Shown piece after piece: positions 1-6,162 of a DNA stretch of 10,227 nt. Positions within the stretch are counted from its first letter, which is position 1; each line of letters begins with the position of its first letter. This stretch comes from Gammaproteobacteria bacterium. Its GTDB lineage: Bacteria > Pseudomonadota > Gammaproteobacteria > SZUA-21. Location of the stretch: positions 1 through 10,227 of the forward strand of contig QIKQ01000106.1 in NCBI GenBank assembly GCA_003233075.1, in the 5' to 3' direction. Both the position numbers and the translations under genes were made by a program. The notes under the pieces are model-generated. The model saw only the letters and a list, made by a program, of their open reading frames with translations. It was not told the DNA's origin and did no database searches.

Positions 1-1847
1 AGAGTTTCTCGCTGTGATTCAAGTTCAGCAAGCGTTTTTGCGATTGTGTCTTTGTCTTGTTGATAGAATGCGGCTTCACTAATTTTTTGTTCAATGCTGC
101 TAATGATTGATTCAGACTTTTCAATTTTTGCCGGCAAGCTTTGTAGTTCGCGGTTTTCTTTGTAGCTTAATTTTGCTTTAGACTTGGATTTATTTTCCTG
201 TGTAGAGCCAGTATTATTGGGTTTTTCTGTCTTGGCTTTTTCCAGGGAATCTCGGTTTGATTTTTGTCGCAGATAATCCTGGTAGCCACCAACGTATTCA
301 TCCACATGGCCATCACCTTCAAAGACAATAGTACTTGTCACTATATTGTCTAAGAATGTTCTGTCATGACTCACGAGTAATAAGGTGCCTTCAAAATCAG
401 ACAGCAAATCTTCTAATAACTCTAAGGTATCAACGTCTAAATCATTCGTAGGTTCATCAAGCACTAACAAATTACATTTTTTGGTGAATAAGCGAGCCAG
501 CAATAGTCTATTTTTTTCTCCGCCTGAGAGCACTCTCACTGGCGTATCGATTTTTTCAGGTGGGAACAAAAAGTCTCGTAAATAGCCGATAACGTGTTTT
601 GATTTGCCTTTCACATCAACGTAATCATTGCCGTCGCTAATATTATCCTTCACCGTTTTTTCTAAGTCGAGCTGGTTACGTTGTTGATCAAAATAAGCTA
701 TATCAAGCTTCGTGCCCAAGTCTACTTTTCCATTTTCTGGCTTGAGTTGCCCAAGTATTATATTGAGTAGTGTTGTTTTGCCACTGCCATTTGGCCCGAT
801 TATCCCAATCCGGTCACCGCGTAAAATGCGCGTACTAAAATTTTTAATAATGCAGTGCTGATCATAATTAAAGTTTACGCGAGACAAATCCGCCACCAAC
901 TTTCCCGATGCTTCAGCGGAATCGATATTAAGTTTAACTTTGCTTACAGTACTTATGCGAGCAGCTCGCTGCTCTCGCATCGCTTTCAATTCTCTGACTC
1001 GGCCTTCATTACGAGTTCGCCGCGCTTTTATGCCTTGCCTAATCCAGACTTCTTGTTCCGCCAGTTTCTTGTCAAAACGGGCATTTGTTTTAACTTCGGC
1101 ATTAAGCATTTCTGCCTTTTTTTCTTGATAATAGGAAAAATTGCCGTTGAACGAAGCGAGATTTCCTCGATCGAGTTCGATAAACCGAGTTGATAAATGC
1201 CGAACAAATGTTCGATCATGGGTGATAAATATAATGGTGCCTTTAAAACGAAGTAGAAATTCTTCTAGCCAATTAATGGCGTCTATGTCCATGTGATTGG
1301 TTGGTTCATCCAGCAGTAGTAAATCGGGTTCGGATACAAGTGCTTGCGCAAGTAAGGTTTTACGTTTTAATCCGCCGGAACAATCACCGATTTTTTTGTC
1401 TGCTGGCAAAGATAAGCGACTAATTATGCTTTCGACTTTTTGGCTTAAGTTCCAGCCATCGAGTACTTCAATTTCGTGTTGAACCTCGGCAAATTCATCT
1501 AACAAGCCTTCGTTATTTTCCATGTTTTGCTGGGCTAAAGTATGGAACTGCGATAATAAATTACCCAACTTACCTAAACCAGCGGCGACTATTTCAAAGA
1601 CAGTTTGATCCGAGCTACTAGGTACATCTTGTTCGAGATAGGCTAGTTTTAGCGTTTCAGATTTCCAAACATTGCCGTCATCGATTGAAATGGTTTCGCC
1701 AATGACTTTAAAGAGTGTTGATTTGCCTGTCCCATTGCGACCAACTAAGCAAATTCGTTCGCCTTTTTGAAGCTCTAGATTAACCTCATGTAATATAGGC
1801 AAGTGACCAAAGGCCAAAGATACTTTTTGTAAACTTAGAATGCTCAT
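1..1847 (-). CDS. uup: ABC-F family ATPase Uup (3' end cut by window edge)
   Basis: Cytosolic ABC-F protein with two ATP-binding cassettes and no membrane domain. The family acts on ribosomes or translation, and Uup is also linked to precise excision of transposons. About 615 codons are visible from the ATG at 1845-1847, against about 635 in E. coli Uup, so only a short C-terminal tail is missing. Cassette 1: Walker A GRNGTGKST (residues 36-44), signature CSGGLKRK, Walker B LLLLDEPTNHMD (near 180). Cassette 2: Walker A GPNGSGKTT (near 350), signature LSGGEKNR, Walker B LLVLDEPTNDLD (near 462). A charged linker carrying RxxRNEGRVRELKAMREQR joins the cassettes. The lysine- and glutamate-rich last 70 or so residues fit the Uup C-terminal coiled coil. 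The first signature begins CSGG rather than LSGG. The gene is divergent from the DUF1223 gene across a repeat-filled gap. Other ABC-F members (EttA, YheS) are less likely because of the C-terminal extension and linker type. Confidence 0.93.
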   Translation of the reverse strand, partial: MSILSLQKVSLAFGHLPILHEVNLELQKGERICLVGRNGTGKSTLFKVIGETISIDDGNVWKSETLKLAYLEQDVPSSSDQTVFEIVAAGLGKLGNLLSQFHTLAQQNMENNEGLLDEFAEVQHEIEVLDGWNLSQKVESIISRLSLPADKKIGDCSGGLKRKTLLAQALVSEPDLLLLDEPTNHMDIDAINWLEEFLLRFKGTIIFITHDRTFVRHLSTRFIELDRGNLASFNGNFSYYQEKKAEMLNAEVKTNARFDKKLAEQEVWIRQGIKARRTRNEGRVRELKAMREQRAARISTVSKVKLNIDSAEASGKLVADLSRVNFNYDQHCIIKNFSTRILRGDRIGIIGPNGSGKTTLLNIILGQLKPENGKVDLGTKLDIAYFDQQRNQLDLEKTVKDNISDGNDYVDVKGKSKHVIGYLRDFLFPPEKIDTPVRVLSGGEKNRLLLARLFTKKCNLLVLDEPTNDLDVDTLELLEDLLSDFEGTLLLVSHDRTFLDNIVTSTIVFEGDGHVDEYVGGYQDYLRQKSNRDSLEKAKTEKPNNTGSTQENKSKSKAKLSYKENRELQSLPAKIEKSESIISSIEQKISEAAFYQQDKDTIAKTLAELESQRET

Positions 1848-1945
1848 AGAGAGTTGATTTTTAACTTGTGAGAATCGGCCAATTGTACAGCATATTTTCC
1901 TACTTTGCTTCGGTCGATTACAGTGTAGCCCTGCTCATAACCGTT

Positions 1946-1985
1946 GTAGCCCGTATGCAGCCAACGATAGCGAGCGCAATACGGG
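1946..1985 (+). repeat. REP-type palindrome with GTAG head (copy R1)
   Basis: GTAG at 1946-1949 is followed by the stem CCCGTAT (1950-1956) pairing with ATACGGG (1979-1985); the stem extends inward as TGC/GCA with a bulge. A GTAG tetranucleotide at the foot of a hairpin is the usual layout of REP sequences mobilised by RAYT (IS200-like) transposases. That origin is inferred, as no transposase gene is in the window. A second, unpaired GTAGCCC-like start lies at about 1925. Confidence 0.6.
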
Positions 1986-2077
1986 ACGAAGCGATTGAAC
2001 GAGCCGTCGCAACGCGACTAGCGAGATCGTCTTAGTGAGTACGCTTCAGCGTTCGACACTATCTCCTAAATTCATGT

Positions 2078-2174
2078 GTCATTGCGAAGCTGCGCAAGCA
2101 GCTGAAGCAATCTCGTAACCTTTGCGATAAAATTTACGAGATTGCTTCGACTGCTAATGCAGTCTCGCAAAGAC
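2078..2174. repeat. 41+41 bp inverted repeat of a dispersed hairpin family
   Basis: The left arm 2078-2118 and right arm 2134-2174 are inverted copies, identical at most positions, around a 15-base spacer. Each arm contains its own small stem-loop: AGCTGC-GCAA-GCAGCT (2088-2103) on the left and GACTGC-TAAT-GCAGTC (2149-2164) on the right. The arm ends AGCAATCTCGTAA and GTC(A/T)TTGCGA are conserved. The same unit recurs at 9537-9578 and 9691-9732, so this is a dispersed element, here present as a head-to-head pair. It lies between divergent genes, so a simple terminator role is unlikely. Confidence 0.75.
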
Positions 2175-2405
2175 GGGGCGTGGAGTGCGACCTGATCACT
2201 CGGTTACTATTTCACTTTGAGACAGAAAATTTATGGGACGTCAGTGCTTTCTATGGGTAAAAATCGAGAGTTCGGCATTATATCCTAAATTTATGCATCA
2301 TTGCTTGACCACTACAGGCTACACTTCTATTTAGGTAATTAATCGGGAATTATTTTTGATATTTTTTGTCCTAATTATATCGTTGACATAGACCTGAGAA
2401 ATAGA

Positions 2406-3146
2406 ATGAAAACAAAATACAGCTTATTAATTGCACTCTTATATTTAAGTCAAAGCCTAAATGCGTCAGTATGCCGGTTTAGTTCTGGCGCAGAACAGGT
2501 GGCCTTATTGGAGCTATATACGTCAGAAGGCTGTAGTAGTTGCCCGCCCGCTGATCGTTGGGTGAGTAAACTTAAAAATGATAAGCGTCTTTGGAAAGAA
2601 ATTGTACCAGTCGTTTTTCATGTCGATTATTGGGATTATTTAGGTTGGAAAGATCAGCTTGCTTCGAATCTATATACCCGTAGACAGCAAGCTTATCGGC
2701 TAAAAGGTTATTCGAGTGCTGTCTACACCCCCGGATTTTTTCTGAATGGTAAGGAATGGCGGAAGTGGTATTATTCCGGAAAATTAAATATTAAGAAAAA
2801 ATCCAAACCAGGTAAGCTTGATGTTATTTTAAATAAGGAAAACGTTTCGATTGCATACGATTCTAATTCTTACGAGCAGAAAAGTGGTCGTGTGCACGTT
2901 GCTTATTTAGGGATGAATATAAAGTCTAATATAAAAGCTGGGGAAAATAGCGGTAAAAATCTAAAACATGATTTTGCGGTTTTGAAGTACGAATCTAAGG
3001 AAGTCATTATTAGAGCTAAAAACAGTTGGAACCTAAAACGAACGAGCCGTTTTAAAAATATTCCTACTAAGGCTATGGCTGTTTGGATTACTTTCGCACA
3101 CGATCCAAAGCCAATTCAGGCTGCGGGTGCCTTGTGCAATCAGTAG
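2406..3146 (+). CDS. Exported DUF1223 thioredoxin-fold protein
   Basis: A 246-residue protein that begins with a likely Sec signal peptide: MKTK, a hydrophobic core at about 6-15, and likely cleavage after SLNA at about residue 20. It should therefore be periplasmic. The mature part matches the DUF1223 family (thioredoxin-like fold): LLELYTSEGCSSCPPAD places a CxxC pair at C43 and C46, followed by FHVDYWDYLGWKD and TPGFFLNGKEW. The late GENSGKNLKHDFAVLK stretch is typical of the family's second half. Two further cysteines, C23 near the mature N-terminus and C244 near the end, could form a structural disulphide (inference). The family has no settled biochemical role; a redox function is suggested by the CxxC only. 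It is the only plus-strand gene here and converges on hemE. No strong Shine-Dalgarno is seen (GACCTGAGAA upstream is weak). Confidence 0.88.
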   Translation: MKTKYSLLIALLYLSQSLNASVCRFSSGAEQVALLELYTSEGCSSCPPADRWVSKLKNDKRLWKEIVPVVFHVDYWDYLGWKDQLASNLYTRRQQAYRLKGYSSAVYTPGFFLNGKEWRKWYYSGKLNIKKKSKPGKLDVILNKENVSIAYDSNSYEQKSGRVHVAYLGMNIKSNIKAGENSGKNLKHDFAVLKYESKEVIIRAKNSWNLKRTSRFKNIPTKAMAVWITFAHDPKPIQAAGALCNQ

Positions 3147-3191
3147 CCCGTACAGCAATGCCATTAACTTAAGCATTGTTATGAAATATTT

Positions 3192-3230
3192 GTAGCTCGC
3201 ACGGAGCGTTCGAAGAACGCGTACTGCGAG
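3192..3230 (+). repeat. REP-type palindrome with GTAG head (copy R2), between convergent genes
   Basis: GTAG (3192-3195) precedes the outer stem CTCGCA (3196-3201) / TGCGAG (3225-3230) and an inner stem GCGTTC (3206-3211) / GAACGC (3215-3220) with a GAA loop. The two stems are separated by symmetric CGGA/GTAC internal-loop bases. It sits in the 138-base gap between the stop codons of the DUF1223 gene and hemE, where a hairpin could serve both as terminator and as a transposable-repeat relic. No long T run follows on the plus side (AAAGAATTCTTATTT). Confidence 0.6.
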
Positions 3231-3284
3231 AAAGAATTCTTATTTATAAATTGATTTGGAATCTATGTAATCACTTTTAGTTTT

Positions 3285-4343
3285 CTACTGGTGATACTGT
3301 CGGCTGTGCGTTTGCACAGATTCTATTAAATGCCCCATGTGATCAGGATCTATAGTTGGGTGAATGCCGTGGCCTAAGTTAAAAATATGTCCACATCCCT
3401 TGCCATAATCGGCAAGTATTAATTTTACTTCTTCTTCTATTCTATTTGGATTTGCATACAATACACAAGGGTCCATATTTCCTTGTAGTGCAACTGAGTT
3501 ACCGACGCGTTTTCTTGCATCAGCAATATTAATTGTCCAGTCTAAGCCGAGCGCGTCACAGCCGCTGTCCGCCATAGACTCTAACCAGAGTGCGCCACCT
3601 TTAGTAAACAGAGTGATCGGCACATTTGGCGCTACTGATTTGAGTTGGCCAACTATTTTTTTCATATAGGCTAATGAAAATTCATGGTAATCTCGGCGCG
3701 TTAACATTCCACCCCAAGTATCAAATAACATGATTGCTTGGGCGCCTGCTGCAATCTGAGCCTTTAAATATTCAGTGGTAGCAATAGCAAGTTTATCTAA
3801 TAAGCGATGCATTAGCTCGGGGCGATCAAACATGAGCGTTTTTGTATTGGCGAAAAATTTAGTGCCGCCCCCTTCAACCATGTAGGTTGCGATTGTCCAA
3901 GGGCTTCCAGCGAAACCAATGAGGGGGACTCGACCTGCTAGCTCAGATCGAATAAGTCGTACCGCATCCATGACATAACGTAGCTCAACTTCAGGGTCTG
4001 GGATTGCTAAAGCATCAATGTCTTTTTCTGTGCGAATTGGGTTTTTAAATTTTGGGCCCTCACCTTCAGTAAAATAGAGTCCTAAACCCATGGCGTCAGG
4101 AATGGTTAATATATCTGAAAATAATATGGCGGCATCCAGAGGATAGCGCTCCAGCGGCTGCAATGTGACTTCGCAAGCTAACTCGGGTGATTGACATAAG
4201 TTCATGAAGCTACCGGCTTTTTCCCGAATTTGACGATATTCTGGAAGGTAGCGTCCTGCTTGTCGCATCACCCATATTGGTGTTTGATCGACCTTTTGGC
4301 GCAATAGGGCTCGAATTAAGCGGTCATTTTTTAGTTCAGACAT
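3285..4343 (-). CDS. hemE: Uroporphyrinogen decarboxylase
   Basis: Cytosolic enzyme of haem synthesis that removes four carboxyl groups from uroporphyrinogen III to give coproporphyrinogen III. The 352-residue length is normal for bacterial HemE (about 350-355). Family landmarks are all present: TPIWVMRQAGRYLPEYR (residues 21-37, with the substrate-binding arginines R27 and R31), FSDILTIPDAMGL with the catalytic aspartate D77, GFAGSPWTIATYMVEG, LFDTWGG, and the C-terminal NLGHGIHPTIDP with the conserved histidine. The ATG at 4341-4343 is chosen because the N-terminal MSELKNDRLIRALLR matches the family start. It is preceded by a promoter-like sequence (4375-4403) and lies downstream of the DamX-like gene on the same strand (140-base gap). 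In Pseudomonas, hemE is found in the same aroK-aroB-damX neighbourhood. Confidence 0.97.
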   Translation of the reverse strand: MSELKNDRLIRALLRQKVDQTPIWVMRQAGRYLPEYRQIREKAGSFMNLCQSPELACEVTLQPLERYPLDAAILFSDILTIPDAMGLGLYFTEGEGPKFKNPIRTEKDIDALAIPDPEVELRYVMDAVRLIRSELAGRVPLIGFAGSPWTIATYMVEGGGTKFFANTKTLMFDRPELMHRLLDKLAIATTEYLKAQIAAGAQAIMLFDTWGGMLTRRDYHEFSLAYMKKIVGQLKSVAPNVPITLFTKGGALWLESMADSGCDALGLDWTINIADARKRVGNSVALQGNMDPCVLYANPNRIEEEVKLILADYGKGCGHIFNLGHGIHPTIDPDHMGHLIESVQTHSRQYHQ

Positions 4344-4374
4344 GAGCTTGATACTTTTAAGAATAGGGTCCGAT

Positions 4375-4403
4375 ACTTTAATGTAGGTTTATAGAGATTT
4401 CAA
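4375..4403 (-). promoter_or_regulatory. Possible sigma70 promoter for hemE
   Basis: On the minus strand, TTGAAA (4398-4403) and TAAAGT (4375-4380) are separated by 17 bases, which would give a transcript start about 24 bases before the hemE ATG. The -35 matches consensus at 5 of 6 positions, the -10 at 4 of 6. The region is AT-rich, so a chance match is possible. Confidence 0.35.
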
Positions 4404-4483
4404 ATTAAAATCACATAATAGTGTGAAAATTAGACTTATCACGGGGATGCATCCACAACATATTTGCCAGTTTAAATTGTAAG

Positions 4484-5320
4484 CTATTTTTTTTTATGAC
4501 GCCTGGAATGAGACTTTTCCTGCTTTAGTAGTGTTTTGATATGATTTACGACTTTTTTAGATCCAAGTAGTTCTTGCGTGAGTGACTTTATTTCCCCAGG
4601 TAGGCCTGAGGAGTCTTTGTGTATGCTAGCAATTTGAACGTCAGTTAATATAAAGGGAATTTGAATTCCAATATTATCGAGGTGTAGCGAAATAAATTCG
4701 GCGGTTTGTTTTAGAGTATAAGCTCGTAAAAATAGCTGATGAGCATTCATGCCAAATTCGATTTTAGTTTTTAGATTGGTCAATTTATTGTGAATACTGG
4801 TTTCACTAAAAAGGGCAATTGATAATGGTGTTGATGTCTCATGATTAAAATTTGCGAGTAATTCTAGGCAATCTTCATTGAGCAAATGGGATTCGTCGAT
4901 AAGCATCATTGGTTTAGTGTTGTTTTGCACTAATTCGGTAATGCTGTGAAATATTCTAAGGCGTATGTCTTTACCCATTTTGTAAGCCAGACCTAAGCCT
5001 TGCGCTATTTTTTTAAGTAATTGCTCCGGGCTAGTTTTAGGTTCTGCCTTGAAGCTTATCATTTTATGTTGTATTGAAATCTGAGTCACAGTCTTTTTAA
5101 AGAAAGTGGATTTGCCACTGTCTTTGCAAGCTTCAATTAAAATTAGTTTATTTGATTTTTCAAGTAAGTGGCAGATAAGTGATTGAGTTTCAACTAAGTG
5201 ATCGTTTTGATATAAGCCTGCGCCATTACTTGCCATATCGAATGGGTTTATGCTCGCACCCAAAATATTTTTTAAATAATTGTTCTTATGTGGGTTTTGA
5301 CTCGAATCAGATTTTGTCAT
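4484..5320 (-). CDS. AAA ATPase resembling the N-terminal half of DamX (no SPOR domain)
   Basis: A 278-residue protein whose start INPFDMASNGAGLYQNDHL and fold order match the ExeA/DamX-type AAA module. DamX in pseudomonads is AAA - membrane helix - SPOR domain and acts at the division septum. The Walker A region is EACKDSGKST (residues 63-72), which keeps GKS but has alanine where the first glycine is expected. Walker B is PMMLIDESH (137-145, D142 E143). SGLPGEIKSLTQELL near 237 resembles the conserved C-terminal part of the ATPase module. The protein ends KSHSRRHKKK just before TAG, so the membrane helix and SPOR domain of full DamX are missing. The lysine codons come from nine consecutive A residues, a site prone to slippage or indel error. 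Position near aroK-aroB and hemE supports a damX origin. It could be an intact short form or a decayed damX. Confidence 0.75.
   Translation of the reverse strand: MTKSDSSQNPHKNNYLKNILGASINPFDMASNGAGLYQNDHLVETQSLICHLLEKSNKLILIEACKDSGKSTFFKKTVTQISIQHKMISFKAEPKTSPEQLLKKIAQGLGLAYKMGKDIRLRIFHSITELVQNNTKPMMLIDESHLLNEDCLELLANFNHETSTPLSIALFSETSIHNKLTNLKTKIEFGMNAHQLFLRAYTLKQTAEFISLHLDNIGIQIPFILTDVQIASIHKDSSGLPGEIKSLTQELLGSKKVVNHIKTLLKQEKSHSRRHKKK
4487..4495 (-). other. Nine-adenine slippery tract at the end of the DamX-like gene
   Basis: The minus strand reads CAT followed by nine A and then TAG, giving His-Lys-Lys-Lys-stop. With one extra A the reading continues to a TAA at 4389-4391 and encodes about 32 more residues, including a hydrophobic run ICCGCIPVISLIFTLL. 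With one A fewer, a 26-codon extension without a hydrophobic run results. Such tracts are known sites of transcriptional slippage and also of assembly error. The effect here is unproven. Confidence 0.5.
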
Positions 5321-5361
5321 TTTAATAGTTTAACACAAAGAGTTACTTATTTTTGTTCTTC

Positions 5362-5385
5362 GTAGCCCGGCTCTTCAGAGCCGGG
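5362..5385 (+). repeat. REP palindrome with GTAG head (copy R3)
   Basis: GTAG (5362-5365) followed by CCCGGCTCT-TC-AGAGCCGGG (5366-5385), a perfect 9-bp stem. With one flanking base (5361-5385) it is an exact 25-base inverted copy of 5829-5853. It lies just upstream of the DamX-like gene start. Confidence 0.8.
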
Positions 5386-5415
5386 GCAAGTTTTTTCTTT
5401 AATTTTGGGAAACTC

Positions 5416-5529
5416 TGAACAATTCGTCCCTGAATTGTCGGAGCACGACAAGAAAAAAGTGTGATTTTTTCTCTTTTCACAAAATCAATCGCTTACAGCA
5501 ATCGGTTTTGGCGACACATCCCTGTGTCG
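5416..5529 (+). repeat. 114-bp multi-hairpin element, copy 1
   Basis: This stretch matches the reverse complement of 6145-6258 at about 102 of 114 positions without gaps. It folds as consecutive stem-loops: ACAATTC-GTCCCT-GAATTGT (5419-5438), a A/T-rich hairpin (CAAGAAAAAA opposite TTTTTTC), an AATCAATCGCT/AGCAATCGGTT stem (about 5483-5506), and CGACAC-ATCCCT-GTGTCG (5512-5529). The first and last hairpins share a (G/A)TCCCT loop. No coding potential. It looks like a non-autonomous (MITE-like) repeat. Confidence 0.8.
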
Positions 5530-5532
5530 TAA

Positions 5533-5557
5533 GAACCTCTGAATTAATCAGAGGTTC
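5533..5557. repeat. Hairpin, 10-bp perfect arms
   Basis: GAACCTCTGA (5533-5542) pairs with TCAGAGGTTC (5548-5557) around ATTAA. It directly follows the 114-bp element. No poly-T run follows on either strand, so a terminator role is doubtful. Confidence 0.7.
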
Positions 5558-5569
5558 CTTAGCAGTCTG

Positions 5570-5608
5570 TTCTCACTTAGAAGCGACGACGGCGATTCTA
5601 AGTGAGAA
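5570..5608. repeat. Hairpin, 13-bp perfect arms
   Basis: TTCTCACTTAGAA (5570-5582) pairs perfectly with TTCTAAGTGAGAA (5596-5608) around a 13-base GC-rich loop GCGACGACGGCGA. The arms are AT-rich while the loop is GC-rich, the reverse of a terminator. Function unknown. Confidence 0.75.
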
Positions 5609-5652
5609 TCAGATTATTTTAAAAAGTATTTAGCTAATTATATTCAGCTTAC

Positions 5653-5697
5653 CCCGCAGCTTGCTGCGGGCACAACCCATTGGGGGTTTCCAATGGG
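5653..5697. repeat. Two adjacent hairpins
   Basis: First hairpin: CCCGCAGC (5653-5660) - TT - GCTGCGGG (5663-5670). Second: CCCATTGG (5676-5683) - GGGTTT - CCAATGGG (5690-5697). They belong to the chain of palindromes between the WGR gene and the DamX-like gene. The ACCCCG(C)... head of the first is echoed by the hairpin at 5776-5808. Confidence 0.65.
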
Positions 5698-5736
5698 GGA
5701 GAGTGGAATTGCCCCCTCCATATAAATTGGGGTCGC

Positions 5737-5759
5737 CCGTGCGAATTCACTTCGCGCGG
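5737..5759. repeat. Hairpin, 9-bp arms
   Basis: CCGTGCGAA (5737-5745) pairs with TTCGCGCGG (5751-5759) with one G-T pair, around TTCAC. Confidence 0.55.
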
Positions 5760-5775
5760 AGCGAAATCTATTAGG

Positions 5776-5808
5776 AAACTACCCCGTCCGCTTGCGGCGG
5801 GGTAGTTT
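5776..5808. terminator. Strong GC-rich hairpin, possible bidirectional terminator
   Basis: AAACTACCCCG-T-CCGC (5776-5791) pairs with GCGGCGGGGTAGTTT (5794-5808), a 15-bp stem with one bulged T and a TT loop. The A-rich 5' foot and T-rich 3' foot (GTAGTTTATTTT on the plus strand) give it the look of a bidirectional intrinsic terminator. It lies 60-95 bases downstream of the WGR gene stop, so it could end that transcript. The T run is interrupted, hence moderate confidence; it may simply be another repeat. Confidence 0.45.
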
Positions 5809-5828
5809 ATTTTGGTGTTTGAATATTT

Positions 5829-5852
5829 CCCGGCTCTGAAGAGCCGGGCTAC
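5829..5852 (-). repeat. REP palindrome with GTAG head (copy R4)
   Basis: On the minus strand GTAG (5849-5852) heads the stem CCCGGCTCT-TC-AGAGCCGGG. It is an exact inverted copy of R3, so R3 and R4 face each other like the paired REPs of a BIME. It lies 18 bases downstream of the WGR gene stop. Confidence 0.8.
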
Positions 5853-5869
5853 GTGTTCTTTGATTAATA

Positions 5870-6118
5870 TTATTGACTTTCGCCTTCCGCGAAAACCATT
5901 TTGTAACCTTTTTTAATGGCGTCGTCCTTTAGCTTCGTTAGGGCTTCAATGGCTTGGTCATGATGCTCATAATGATAACGAGATACCCTACCTGCACTGC
6001 CTTGGTTTCCTTGTTCGCGCAATAAGTTCCAGCCGTCCAGCAAATCTTCTTGCAGGTGTAAATGGCAAAAGCGAGGAGCTTTGTTCTCAATTGGCGGTAG
6101 CTGTAAGTAGATGCGCAT
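5870..6118 (-). CDS. Small stand-alone WGR-domain protein
   Basis: An 82-residue protein that is almost entirely a WGR domain: MRIYLQLPPIENKAPRFCHL, then LLDGWNLLREQGNQGSAGRV, where GW..LREQG and G..GR are the conserved core (about residues 27-45), then an acidic and basic helix QAIEALTKLKDDAIKKGY and an end KMVFAEGESQ. WGR domains are nucleic-acid-binding modules found in PARP-like proteins, but many gammaproteobacteria carry short single-domain versions of unknown function. The ATG at 6116-6118 gives the MRIYLQ start usual for this family. It follows dgt on the same strand but is separated by the 114-bp element copy 2. A TATAAT hexamer close upstream suggests its own promoter. No clear Shine-Dalgarno is seen. 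Confidence 0.82.
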   Translation of the reverse strand: MRIYLQLPPIENKAPRFCHLHLQEDLLDGWNLLREQGNQGSAGRVSRYHYEHHDQAIEALTKLKDDAIKKGYKMVFAEGESQ

Positions 6119-6133
6119 ATTTTATTAACAACG

Positions 6134-6162
6134 ATTATAGAGTGCGACACAGGGACGTGTCG
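6134..6162 (-). promoter_or_regulatory. Possible promoter of the WGR gene, partly inside the repeat
   Basis: On the minus strand a perfect TATAAT (6134-6139) lies 15 bases before the ATG. Seventeen bases further upstream is CGACAC (6157-6162), a weak -35 that lies in the terminal hairpin of the 114-bp element; a better TTGACG lies 21 bases upstream, too far for an ordinary spacer. Predicted transcripts would have a leader of only about 9 bases. Confidence 0.35.

Larger units (their letters stand above)
1848..2405. other. Gene-free divergent intergenic region with repeats
   Basis: These 558 bases separate the divergent uup and DUF1223 genes and hold no convincing ORF. The uup-proximal end carries a TACAAT hexamer (minus strand, about 1885) that could be a -10 box, but without a good -35. 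The middle (1946-2174) consists of palindromic elements listed separately. Bases 1995-2065 resemble 9760-9803 and parts of 9441-9504: all contain a loose gag-tcgt-gtgag ... cgaaac-atctcc pattern, suggesting a degenerate dispersed repeat. Bases 2175-2405 are AT-rich. I see only an incomplete GTAGCC/GTAG pair on the minus strand near 2310 and no structured element, so promoters for the DUF1223 gene probably lie here but cannot be placed. Confidence 0.6.

Noticed and set aside
385..1482. Open frames on both strands between 385 and 1482 (for example 855-1193 plus, 1028-1219 minus)
   Set aside because: They overlap the strongly supported uup frame, and their translations show no recognisable motif; they are shadows of uup codon composition.
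2383..2388. Perfect TTGACA before the DUF1223 gene as a -35 box
   Set aside because: A -10 at normal spacing would fall on the start codon itself (2406-2411), so it cannot drive this start.
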